This document shows positions 7,500-17,249 of a DNA stretch of 56,890 bases, piece by piece; position 1 is the first letter of the stretch; each line of letters begins with the position of its first letter. Below the pieces are notes generated by a model. It had not been told where the DNA came from. It saw nothing but the letters and a program-made list of their open reading frames with translations, and made no database searches. Position numbers and translations under genes: made by a program. This stretch comes from an uncultured Bacteroidales bacterium (GTDB lineage Bacteria > Bacteroidota > Bacteroidia > Bacteroidales > Paludibacteraceae). The DNA lies in contig CALCUH010000067.1 of assembly GCA_937907165.1 (NCBI GenBank), positions 1-56,890 on the forward strand, in the 5' to 3' direction.

Positions 7500-10400
7500 T
7501 TAATGAATAATTTCAGCAGGGCGGGAAAGGAATGTGCAAGTCGCACTTCTCTGATCCTCCAAAATCACGATGACCACATAACGTCCTTCCCTAGCCTGAA
7601 CTTCAGTCTTTTTATGTACTACATCCGTCCAATAAGTCAGTTTGCCATCAGTAGTATAAACATACATTCTAGCAGTTTTCAACTCATCATCGGAAAGTCC
7701 GTTCACAAAAACGGTAGTCTTGCCATAATTGCAATAAACCGGATAACAACTGATAGAGAACTTTCCGCTCAGTGATTCAAAATATTGTCCGCAGACATAC
7801 ATCGTATCATTTTGGTTAGTAACGGCGCACAAGGAGTAATAACCGTTTAATCCAGTCGCCTCGAAATAATACTGACCAGTAGCACTAGGGATGTCTGCAT
7901 TATCCTTTTTCCATTGGTAATCTTTAAACTCATTCAACGAATTATCACAAACAAGCACATCGTTCCACATCTTCGTCAGATAACGGGAATCATAACCAAC
8001 ATTAATCTGAACAGTATCCACATCACTATACTTGCCCTCTCCAAACATTTGGAGATAGACATCATAACTATCAGGAGCTATGTTTTCCGGTACAGTAAAA
8101 TAAACATAACCGATCTTTTCGCCCTTGTTCTTTATTGCCTGAGTCACATTTTTAAATCCTTGCGTGATTCCTTTTTGGTCAAAAGAAATCTTAAACGTAT
8201 CCGGTGCGCCTTCCTTGATTTCATATTCCACTTGGAATTCATCACCCGAACAGAATCTTTTCCCGACTTTATTTCCTCTAAAATAAACAGGATCTTTTCC
8301 CACGATACGACGCCATTTCACATTTATGTCACGTCCATCGACATACAAAGACAAATGGATCACACTATCGCAACCCAACTGAGATTTATATACGATTTCG
8401 TAATCGGAAGGCCCCATCTCATTAGCATCGACTGTGAAGCCATACATTTCATAGACATTTCCAACGACTGTTGTATCATATATTTCAACATAATATGGAT
8501 TACTAACCGTCAAATTCAACGTCACAATGGAGTCGCAACCGGATTGGGAAACAAAGGAATCAACATATGTACCAGACAATGTCAACAACTTATCCTGCCA
8601 ATAAAAATCGCCACAAGCGATTTCGTTGAACACAATATCATACTCTTTATTAACCGTCAAATCAACCTTAATGATTGAATCACATCCATTCGAAGCCGGG
8701 AATCTCAAAATCGTATCCGAATAGAACTCATACTCATTCCAACGAATCGGCAAATCGCCCTCACACACGGTCCTTTTCACTTCGGTTACCACAGATGATA
8801 TGATGGTAAGGGAAAGCGAGAATATACTATCACAACCAGCTTCAGTCTTCAGGGTATCATGATACAAACCGCTTTTGTATAATGTCATTCCATGCCATGA
8901 GAAGGAATCACACGCCTCCTCCTTTTCAAGAGAATCATAATATGGCAAAACGTTTAATTTGAATACGATGAAGGAATCGCAGCCCTCCTTTGTCTGAAGG
9001 ACGATACGAGAGGACTCTTGCGAAATTTCAAAGCCATTCCAAATGAAAGGAAGCTCATTCTGGCATATGGTATAGAAAATGGTATCATCATTGACTTTCG
9101 GCTGATTAATAGTCAAGTCCAAAGAGACAATGCTATCCTCCCCAGCAACAGACTTTATGATATCATAATAGATGCCGCTTTCTGTCAAAACTCTACCTTG
9201 CCATTCATAAGAGACGCATGCGGTCACTTTCTCAGGTGTCTCCTCTGGAGGCGGCAAGATAGTAATCATTTTTGTGACAACAGAGTCGCAACCCTGACTT
9301 GAAATAAACCGCTGCGTATAGATACCTGCAGTATCATAACGTTCTTCATTCCACTCGTAATAAGAAACCGCGCTATCTAACATATAAATATCATAAGCCG
9401 GCAAAATAGTAAGTTCCAATGTGGTGACAGAATCACAACCCAAAGACGACGTACTTGTGAAATCATAAGAACCGGAAGTGTTATATTCGTTTCCATTCCA
9501 ATAATATGGAGCACAAGAAGTGTCTCGAACAACAATATTCGGGAGCGTGATTCTTGATAATGTAACATCCACGATTGAATCACAACCCAAAGAGTTGGAT
9601 ATAGTCAAAGTAGTATCACCGCTCACACGGAACCCGTGCCATAATATATAATCATCATTTTCACATATCAATAACGTATCCTTACCATAAGTCGGCTCTA
9701 ACACAGTCAAATACAACGTTAGAATAGAATCGCACCCAATAGATGAAATGAGGTGTTGCTCATAAACACCGCTTTTCGTATAGAGAGAATCATTCAATGA
9801 AATAGCACCGCATGAAGTTAAAGTAAGGGTGTCAGTCTTAATCGGCAAAATAGTCAAATGAACAGTCAAAATCGAGTCACACCCCCAAGGGGAATCCACT
9901 TTCCGTTCTAATACAGTATCGGAAACATAAACCTGTCCATTAGCCGAATAAGAGACACATGCGGTATCATAATAGATAGCAGTTGGAGAATTCATAACCA
10001 CCAAATGTAATCGGACGATGGAATCACAACCATTAGCCGCCTCGAAATATTGGTTATGGATACCACTCTCGGTATATATGGAATCATTCAACTTATATGA
10101 AATACAAACCGTATCGAAGATTTCCGTCATCGCAATAGGAAGAACAGTCAAATCGAGTTTCACAATAGAATCACAACCATTAGCGGACATAAAATGTTGT
10201 TCATATTGACCACTTTTAGTATAGACTATATCGTTCAAAGAATAGGAACCGCATACTGTATCTGTCAGATAAGTATATGGAGTCCGAAGAACAGTCAAAT
10301 CGACGGTTACAATCGAATCACAACCATAAACGCTAGACAAAGACTGAGTATAAACACCGCTTTCCGTATAGACCGAATCATTCCACAACAAAGAACCGCA

Positions 10401-13400
10401 AACCGTGTCTGTTAGACGGATATCATAAGAAGGAACAATGAACAGATTCAACGTCAAAACAGAATCTCTTCCATCGGAAGTCTTCAAATGTTGTTCATAA
10501 ACGCCAGTCTCATTGTAAACGTAGCCATTCAAAGAATAAGAATTACATGAAGTGTCTGTTATCGTTCCGTTCACCACATTAAGAAGTTTCAAATTCAATA
10601 TCAACGTGGAATCGCAACCCTCATATGAGAGCAAATGCTGCACGTAAATTCCGCTCTTAGTATAGACAGAATCATTTAACGTATACGACGTATATGCCGT
10701 ATCATACAAAGTATATGATATCTGAGGTAAAACAGTCAATTTCAAAATCGAAAGAGAATCCTCGCCATTTTCCAAAGTATAATGTTTCGAATAGATACCA
10801 CTAGTTTTCAAGATTTCATTTTCCCACCAAAGTCCAGTGGAACAGACAGTATCACTCCATTCATGGACAGGCCCATTCAGAATAGTAAGCCGCAAATTCA
10901 CGATAGAGTCACAACCCTGGGTAGTTTTAAAGCGCTGCTGATAATCTCCACTCTCTGTATAAACTGAGTCATTCCAGGTATAAGCGCCTCTCGCAGTATC
11001 GGTGATATCGGTTTGGACCGGAGGATTTATCGTCAGATACAACATAATAGTAGAATCGCAACCTGAGGCGGTTTGAAGTGTCTGTTCGTAAACGCCACTC
11101 TCCTCATAAAGGCTATCATTCAATATGTATGAACCGCAAACCGTATCATAAATGACAACCAGATCGATTGGGTCCAATAGAGTTAAATGTAATGTCAGAA
11201 CTGAATCGCAACCAGTAACAGAAGAAGTGATCCTTTGAACATAATCACCCGACTTATTATAACTTGCCCCATTCAACGTATACGATCCGCAAGCAGTGAC
11301 GGTCAATTCAGAAGTTACAATAGGATATGTGATTACTTTCACGTCAACGACAGAATCACACCCCGCAGCATTCACAAAAGTCATTAAGGAATCGCCACTC
11401 AAAATCCTACCTTTCCAATTAAGCGGCAAAGAACCTTCACAGGCATAAACAGTATCCTTTCCATAAGACAAATCATTCACTTGCAGATGTAGCACCAATA
11501 TGGAATCACAACCCGTAGACAATGAAACAAAATGTTGCTCATAATCTCCGCTCTTGGCATATACCGTATCGTTTAAAGTATAAGAGCCACATACCGTATC
11601 ATAAATGTGCTGATAAACCGGTTGATTGATTTGCAAATGCAATGTGAGAATAGAGTCACAACCAGTCACTTTCGAGACAAGAGTCTGCTCATAAACTCCA
11701 CTTTCCGTATAAACGCTATCATTCATTGTATAAGAGACGCAAGCGGTGTCATATATGGTTTCCGTCGCAATTGGCAACACAGTCACTTTAACATCCACAA
11801 TGGAGTCACAACCATAAACATTACGTAATTTCAAAATAGAGTCACCCAAAATAGAGTAGCCATTCCAGTCATACGGCAATTCCTTCACACAAACGACAAT
11901 CGAATCATCACCTAAAGAAGGATTTAGAACTACTAGATTCAAGTGAACCAAAGAATCACACTCACCATCACCATTTTTCACAACAAACGTAGGCTCTTTC
12001 GTACTTCTGGTATATTCGATACCATCCCTCCACACATAAGATTCACACACGAATACAGTATCATATTTTTCGTATGACAAATCCACATTGACAATCAAAT
12101 GAGCGAAACCGACCACCGCCGTATCTCCATCATGCTTAAACTGATATCCATGCCAATTAAACGGCATCATGCTTGGACATACAATCGTGTCATTTATAAT
12201 AGAGAACGAATCTTCTCCAACAAAACTTTTACGCTCCAATTGATATACCGCAGAATCAATCTTGGAATTACCACTTCGATCAGTCACCTTATAATAGATA
12301 GGCATAATCGGAGAGTCGAACACATTCAGGTGGACATCCATTCCGGAGAAATCATCAAACGAAACGCCGTCATAACTATATTCAATCTTAAGATCAGAAA
12401 CCGCATCACAATTATCGGAAACATGATCGGTGACATCAGTTGTCGGCACGTAAAAATAGACATCACCTGAAATAGAATCATCAACAGGATGCACAAGATT
12501 ACCGTAAGATATGCCTAATTCATCCACCTTAGGAGCTGTTTTATCAAGGACCGTCACTCGTTGATCAAAGGCCGGCGTACTTGCCACATACTCATGTCCG
12601 TCTGTCGCCAATATACCCACCTGCCAATAGATAGAGTCTCCATCCTCAAAAGTGTAATAATCATCAGCGGAGGCATAACGTGCACCCATATTATTGACAT
12701 CATACATACAAACAGTATCAATGAATGAGCGTGAGCAAGCATCCTTGAAGTCTGGCATGATATCCCTAAGACGAACCGTCACCTTACAATCCGCATCAGC
12801 TTCAAAGACAAGAGATTTCGTAGCACCCGTCTCCACATTATGTGTAGTATTTGATATATAGACCGTCGTATCCGGACAATAACCACCCGGCAAAGTTGTA
12901 ACCAACATATACTGATAATTGTCCCATCCACTGTTTTTCACACGAGTCACCGTCTGTCCATCCATCGTAGAGTCACGTTCACCTTGTTGATACCACAAAT
13001 ATTCGGTTCTGAGGCCTACAGATTTATACCCTATTGAATAATTTGATCCTTGACAACCGACGGAATAGACTGTGTCTCCGCCGCTCTTGCTAACAGGAGC
13101 AGCCACAACCAAATGGACATAAACAACGGAATCGCAAATTCCCGCACCATTATCCACACTGTAAGAAAGGTCATATATACCACTCTTGTATTGTGTGTTA
13201 TTCTTATCCCACAAATACTTATTGGCGTCGCAAACTACCAATGTGTCCCAACGATAGAATGAACTATCAATATGAACAGATAGCAATGCGGCCCCTACCT
13301 CGGCAGATTCCCCAGAAGCATTAAACGTATGGCCATGCCAAACAACCGGGAATGAGTTGGCACAAACCAAACTATCGCGAACAATGGCATAATTCTTTCC

Positions 13401-16400
13401 GTTTACCTCAATCGTCCGCTCAACACCATAGTCAACCGCACATACAGAAGATGCGTTGCCAAAATTATCCATCACCTTCCAATACAATGTTCTATCCGGT
13501 TGGTTAAACACGTCCAGATTAAAGGTTGTTCCAGCATACTGATGGAAAGAGAATCCATCATTACTCTCATAAACATCATAATTCGTCGCACACTTACTAG
13601 ACACCGCTGACAAAACATCAGAAGGACGAACTGTAAAGTATACCACCCCATTCACTGAATCGGCTACCGCAACAGAACGACTCTCCTTAGAGATATCATC
13701 GCAAGACAAAGTTGGCGGAGTGACGATTTTCACTCGAATGATTTGCGGATATATAGTTCCATCCATAAGCGTAGTGTCGGCCGTACGGACAATCACTTTC
13801 CAAAACAAACTTGTGCTATCCTGAACACTATACAAAACGGAGTTGCCGAAGAGGGTTGTCCAATCTTCCCCATTCACACTATAATAAATTGTAGTATCAA
13901 TAGCCTCATGAGCGCCAACCACATATGTTGGAACAAGAGCCGTCAAATCTAATTCAGACAAAGAACAATCAGCGTCCGCATCATAATAAACAGGAGAAGA
14001 CGCTTCATTCACGACCAACGAACTGACATCTTTCACTGTCAAGAATAAGGTAAACACACTATCGCAAGAACCCTCATTCGGCTGATGGAAATTTTCTACT
14101 AATATAGATTTCGAATAGGTGATACCATTACGCCAAACATATGGCTGAGTAGTAACAACCGTATCCACTTTAAAGAACGAGCTATCTGCTTTGACTGTCA
14201 AATATGCAGCCCCCACCTCCGCAGAAGCGCCATCACTCTCAAACAGATGACCATGCCACATGAACGGGAAGTCCGCCACACAAACAACAGTATCACGAAC
14301 CACCGCATATTTCGTTTCTTCATGATAAGCCTCTCGTTCCACCACATATTCTACAGGACAGACAGAAGACTCATTATCAGATAAGTCCTTAACTCTCCAG
14401 TATAAGGTGAGTGTCGGTTGTGTGTAGACGTTCAAATCAAAAGATGATGAATTGAATTTCGAAAAAGAAAGTCCGTCCTGGCTCAAGTAGACCTCAACAT
14501 CCGAGCAATCATCAGAGGCAGCCCCTTTCACGTCAGACAATGCTACTGAGAATGGGACAGAACCATTTACGGAATCAGAAACTGAAATGACACGTTTCCC
14601 TTGAGATATCAAGTCGCAATTCAACTCCGGTTTTTTCAAATCACGGACACGAATAATCTGCGGATTGATGGTGGAATCGGAAACTTTACCATTTTCAAGG
14701 GTGGATATATCGTATCTCCAATATAAAAACGTTCCGTCCGTCACATTCTCAAGAGAGGAAGAATTCGTAAACAAGACCCATTCGCCTCCCTCTACTTTAT
14801 AGTAACAAGTCGTGTCTACCGCATCATCCGAACTATATTGATAAGAAGGAGCTAATGAAGTAAGACTCAAATTCGACAAGAGGCATTCCGAATCGGCGAT
14901 AGTTTCAATCGGCGATAGAGGATCGTCTATTACCAAATTGTTATTTTCTTTGATAGTCAAATGAAGGGTGAACACGCTATCACATCCAGCGCCATTAGAT
15001 TGACGGAAATTTTCCACAATAGTGTTCTCCGTGTATGTCTTACCATCACGCCATGTATAAGATTCGTAAGCGATGATAGTCTCCGTTTTAAAGAATGAGC
15101 TATCGATTCTTACAGTCAATAAAGCGGCCCCCACTTCGGCGGTCTCTCCATCAGTACGGAAAACATGGCCGTGCCATGCAAACGGTAGGGAACACACCAT
15201 CGTATCACGCACTATCGCATACATTGTGCCATCTACCTCAGACGCCCGTTCCACACCATATTCAATATGGCAAATATCCGATTCGAGACCGGCCTCGTCC
15301 ACCACCTTCCAATAGGTTTGTATGGTAGGGTATTCGTATACATTCAAATCAGAAGCATATCCGTCGAATTCAGTGAAATTTGTTCCATCCAGACTCGCCA
15401 TCAACTTCAAAGAAGAAGAGCAATTATCTGACATGACGGTGGCAAACGCATCCTTAGGAACACTCGCCGGAACAATTCCACTAACAGAATCGGTCACTGA
15501 AAAGAACCGATCACCATCCAAAATGTTTTCACATAATAAAACAGGTGCTGTCGTATCCTTCACATGGACAATCAACGGAGAGGAAGTCGTTCCTTGTATA
15601 ACGTTTCCGGCAGGCGACTTCACTGACATTCTCCAGATTATACGTGTTCCGTCAGCCACATCATAAAGAACAGGTTGGGAAGAATAATTGACCCAAGCCC
15701 CCCCATTCACACGATAGGAATAGGTAGTGTCACCGTTAAAATTCAAACAGAATGTGGCTGTTGGTAAAAATGGTTTCAATTCAAATGCGGCTAAGAGACA
15801 TCCCTTATTCGCTGAACTGTCCACAGACAAGACGGAAGGTTCATGGACAGTTATGTCATAGTTAACCAATGTTCTGATAACAGTCGTATCGGGACATTTC
15901 CCATCCTCAGATGTGGCTACCACCACATAATCCACGTCAGCATTTCCGATCGTAACAGTATAAATAGGATCTGACGACAAAAACTCTCCTTCCAAATTCA
16001 TCCATTTGTAAGAGGTTCTACCAGTGGAACTAAGATCCAAAGATAGATCAACAGATGAACCCGGACAATCCATTTTGTATAAATCATCTTCAGACAATAA
16101 TGATTTGTCGACAGGAGAATAATATTTGAAATCAAGTGTCACAATCGTGTCACAAGCTCCTCCATAAATCGTATCTTTCGCCGTGTTGTTGCTTGAAATA
16201 TAGGTCTTACCATCAATCCAAACAAGAGGCTCTCCACAAGAGAAACGTTCGTCTGTCTTTTCACAGAAGTCTTTCACATACTCACATGCGCCCATATCCA
16301 CAGCATCTCCATAAATACGATTTTTCCCGAAATAATCAATATTAGTAAAAGATTGTACGAGCGAATTCAATCCCTTATCGACACAAGGAGAGGTTCCAGA

Positions 16401-17249
16401 CAAAGAATAGTCCCCATTCAAGATCGGATCAGAATTGATGTTTCCGTTCGCAGTGGAAGTATATCCTTGAATACAAGAATGGGAAACCGACGCACTACCC
16501 AACAAGCCTGCACCATTCCCATAGATGACACAGTTATTGATTTTGCAATTATTGTTCGTGGAACTAACGCCATAACGGTTTCTGGAATTACCCGATTTAT
16601 TATTCACAACGGTACAGTTCGTCATACTACCGCCATTCAAACTGACAGCACCCATATTATTGGTAGTCAATGTATTATTGGCAATTATCATATTGACCAA
16701 CATACCATTTGAATTGACCAATACGACTCCGAGTCCTGTCAATGATGATGAATTCCCCGTAACCAAACCACCTAAGACAGTACCTGAAACTGACAAAGGT
16801 GCTCCATCCGCACTATTAGTGATGGATGTTGATCCGGTCATTTTCATCACACCTTCACTTGCAACAGAGATGTAATGATGGTAATCATTAAAGAATGAAT
16901 TCGACTTGTCATTACAATCAAAAGTTACATCAATAAATTCAACAGTAACGTTGTTAATATAAATTGACGCAGGCTCTACTTTTAAAAAATCGAAAATAAA
17001 AGAAGTGTTTCCTCTCCTCAACGAATGTTTTCCATTCGATTTAACCACAAGGTTCTTTGAAAAGCTGACATTATCATTCAGGGTGATATCGCTGACCAAT
17101 AACACCGTATCGTTCGCCCTTGCGTTGTTAATCGCATTTATCAATTCAGAAGTAGTTCCAGCATTATACGTCCTTCCCTGAACTGAAGTGACAGACATCA
17201 AAACGCACGCAAAAATCCCCAATAATATTTTTTGAGCCTTTGTATTCAT
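7500..17249 (-). CDS. Giant secreted repeat protein: N-terminal beta-helix, HYR-like super-modules, 25 'GCDS' modules, type A-like sorting domain
   Basis: 3249 residues from the ATG at 17249. A TTG extension to 17318 is rejected because MNTKAQKILLGIFACVLM is a normal signal peptide start (cleavage near VQG). Order from the N-terminus: a parallel beta-helix of about 310 residues rich in N-N-x-x-V steps and ending DPILNGDYSLSG...CVDKG...VDMGACEY, the choice-of-anchor-Q pattern; an Ig-like domain; four super-modules with WHGH/WHGY motifs; 25 tandem modules of about 49 residues of the form DTxC-SYxLNDSVYTESGxYEQ-GCDSIxTLxLTV; then a conserved pre-terminal region and a C-terminal Ig-like domain (VFVNGL, MYVYTTDGK, EGRYVVIVI). 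That last domain resembles a T9SS type A sorting signal, though the core GxYxxxV is the only strong part. It is probably a surface adhesin or fibre. Confidence 0.85.
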   Translation of the reverse strand: MNTKAQKILLGIFACVLMSVTSVQGRTYNAGTTSELINAINNARANDTVLLVSDITLNDNVSFSKNLVVKSNGKHSLRRGNTSFIFDFLKVEPASIYINNVTVEFIDVTFDCNDKSNSFFNDYHHYISVASEGVMKMTGSTSITNSADGAPLSVSGTVLGGLVTGNSSSLTGLGVVLVNSNGMLVNMIIANNTLTTNNMGAVSLNGGSMTNCTVVNNKSGNSRNRYGVSSTNNNCKINNCVIYGNGAGLLGSASVSHSCIQGYTSTANGNINSDPILNGDYSLSGTSPCVDKGLNSLVQSFTNIDYFGKNRIYGDAVDMGACEYVKDFCEKTDERFSCGEPLVWIDGKTYISSNNTAKDTIYGGACDTIVTLDFKYYSPVDKSLLSEDDLYKMDCPGSSVDLSLDLSSTGRTSYKWMNLEGEFLSSDPIYTVTIGNADVDYVVVATSEDGKCPDTTVIRTLVNYDITVHEPSVLSVDSSANKGCLLAAFELKPFLPTATFCLNFNGDTTYSYRVNGGAWVNYSSQPVLYDVADGTRIIWRMSVKSPAGNVIQGTTSSPLIVHVKDTTAPVLLCENILDGDRFFSVTDSVSGIVPASVPKDAFATVMSDNCSSSLKLMASLDGTNFTEFDGYASDLNVYEYPTIQTYWKVVDEAGLESDICHIEYGVERASEVDGTMYAIVRDTMVCSLPFAWHGHVFRTDGETAEVGAALLTVRIDSSFFKTETIIAYESYTWRDGKTYTENTIVENFRQSNGAGCDSVFTLHLTIKENNNLVIDDPLSPIETIADSECLLSNLSLTSLAPSYQYSSDDAVDTTCYYKVEGGEWVLFTNSSSLENVTDGTFLYWRYDISTLENGKVSDSTINPQIIRVRDLKKPELNCDLISQGKRVISVSDSVNGSVPFSVALSDVKGAASDDCSDVEVYLSQDGLSFSKFNSSSFDLNVYTQPTLTLYWRVKDLSDNESSVCPVEYVVEREAYHEETKYAVVRDTVVCVADFPFMWHGHLFESDGASAEVGAAYLTVKADSSFFKVDTVVTTQPYVWRNGITYSKSILVENFHQPNEGSCDSVFTLFLTVKDVSSLVVNEASSPVYYDADADCSLSELDLTALVPTYVVGAHEAIDTTIYYSVNGEDWTTLFGNSVLYSVQDSTSLFWKVIVRTADTTLMDGTIYPQIIRVKIVTPPTLSCDDISKESRSVAVADSVNGVVYFTVRPSDVLSAVSSKCATNYDVYESNDGFSFHQYAGTTFNLDVFNQPDRTLYWKVMDNFGNASSVCAVDYGVERTIEVNGKNYAIVRDSLVCANSFPVVWHGHTFNASGESAEVGAALLSVHIDSSFYRWDTLVVCDANKYLWDKNNTQYKSGIYDLSYSVDNGAGICDSVVYVHLVVAAPVSKSGGDTVYSVGCQGSNYSIGYKSVGLRTEYLWYQQGERDSTMDGQTVTRVKNSGWDNYQYMLVTTLPGGYCPDTTVYISNTTHNVETGATKSLVFEADADCKVTVRLRDIMPDFKDACSRSFIDTVCMYDVNNMGARYASADDYYTFEDGDSIYWQVGILATDGHEYVASTPAFDQRVTVLDKTAPKVDELGISYGNLVHPVDDSISGDVYFYVPTTDVTDHVSDNCDAVSDLKIEYSYDGVSFDDFSGMDVHLNVFDSPIMPIYYKVTDRSGNSKIDSAVYQLERKSFVGEDSFSIINDTIVCPSMMPFNWHGYQFKHDGDTAVVGFAHLIVNVDLSYEKYDTVFVCESYVWRDGIEYTRSTKEPTFVVKNGDGECDSLVHLNLVVLNPSLGDDSIVVCVKELPYDWNGYSILGDSILKLRNVYGCDSIVDVKVTVLPIATETIYDTACVSYTMNDSVYTESGVYEQTLVSKVTGCDSILTLHLQINQPVYQHIYDTVCGSYTLNDTVYAKSGDYEQHFVSLSTGCDSILVLHLQVNDLSYGKDTVYACEGSLPLNWKGRILSGDSLMTFVNAAGCDSVVDVKVITYPIVTSELTVTACGSYTLNGASYNKSGDYVQRITSSVTGCDSVLTLHLTLLDPIDLVVIYDTVCGSYILNDSLYEESGVYEQTLQTASGCDSTIMLYLTINPPVQTDITDTARGAYTWNDSVYTESGDYQQRFKTTQGCDSIVNLRLTILNGPVHEWSDTVCSTGLWWENEILKTSGIYSKHYTLENGEDSLSILKLTVLPQISYTLYDTAYTSYTLNDSVYTKSGIYVQHLLSYEGCDSTLILNLKLLNVVNGTITDTSCNSYSLNGYVYNETGVYEQHLKTSDGRDSVLTLNLFIVPSYDIRLTDTVCGSLLWNDSVYTESGVYTQSLSSVYGCDSIVTVDLTVLRTPYTYLTDTVCGSYSLNDIVYTKSGQYEQHFMSANGCDSIVKLDLTVLPIAMTEIFDTVCISYKLNDSIYTESGIHNQYFEAANGCDSIVRLHLVVMNSPTAIYYDTACVSYSANGQVYVSDTVLERKVDSPWGCDSILTVHLTILPIKTDTLTLTSCGAISLNDSLYTKSGVYEQHLISSIGCDSILTLYLTVLEPTYGKDTLLICENDDYILWHGFRVSGDTTLTISNSLGCDSIVDVTLSRITLPNIVVRDTSCAPYYWNGNEYNTSGSYDFTSTSSLGCDSVTTLELTILPAYDIYMLDSAVSYYEWNEERYDTAGIYTQRFISSQGCDSVVTKMITILPPPEETPEKVTACVSYEWQGRVLTESGIYYDIIKSVAGEDSIVSLDLTINQPKVNDDTIFYTICQNELPFIWNGFEISQESSRIVLQTKEGCDSFIVFKLNVLPYYDSLEKEEACDSFSWHGMTLYKSGLYHDTLKTEAGCDSIFSLSLTIISSVVTEVKRTVCEGDLPIRWNEYEFYSDTILRFPASNGCDSIIKVDLTVNKEYDIVFNEIACGDFYWQDKLLTLSGTYVDSFVSQSGCDSIVTLNLTVSNPYYVEIYDTTVVGNVYEMYGFTVDANEMGPSDYEIVYKSQLGCDSVIHLSLYVDGRDINVKWRRIVGKDPVYFRGNKVGKRFCSGDEFQVEYEIKEGAPDTFKISFDQKGITQGFKNVTQAIKNKGEKIGYVYFTVPENIAPDSYDVYLQMFGEGKYSDVDTVQINVGYDSRYLTKMWNDVLVCDNSLNEFKDYQWKKDNADIPSATGQYYFEATGLNGYYSLCAVTNQNDTMYVCGQYFESLSGKFSISCYPVYCNYGKTTVFVNGLSDDELKTARMYVYTTDGKLTYWTDVVHKKTEVQAREGRYVVIVILEDQRSATCTFLSRPAEIIH
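8345..12063 (-). repeat. 25 tandem ~149-bp repeats encoding two-cysteine 'DTxC...GCDS' modules
   Basis: The segment encodes 25 consecutive modules averaging 149 bases (49-50 residues). Each has a first cysteine site in D-T-x-C and a second in G-C-D-S about 30 residues later, with W/L-N-D/G and S-G-x-Y between them. Some modules use a longer variant beginning x-x-C-x-x-x-L-P-x-x-W. Counting from the N-terminus, the first cysteine is missing in modules 8 (Arg), 10 (Tyr), 19 (Val) and 25 (Val). The second is missing in modules 9 (Glu), 11 (Arg) and 20 (Glu). DNA divergence between modules is substantial, so this is an old array rather than a recent expansion. Confidence 0.9.
12070..15850 (-). 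repeat. Four large super-modules (HYR-like domain plus WHGH module) in the giant secreted protein
   Basis: The coding sequence repeats about every 920 bases. Each unit holds a domain beginning with a Cys-L-L/Cys-x-L strand, an HYR-like domain (VxVxD-x-T/x-x-P-x-L-x-C ... SDxC ... YWKVxD), a module with WHGH or WHGY followed by AEVGAALL, and a GCDS-type module. The WHGH/WHGY motifs map near 15170, 14250, 13335 and 12150. The larger last interval is due to an extra Ig-like domain inserted near 12840-13095. The fourth unit runs directly into the 25-module array. Confidence 0.8.
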
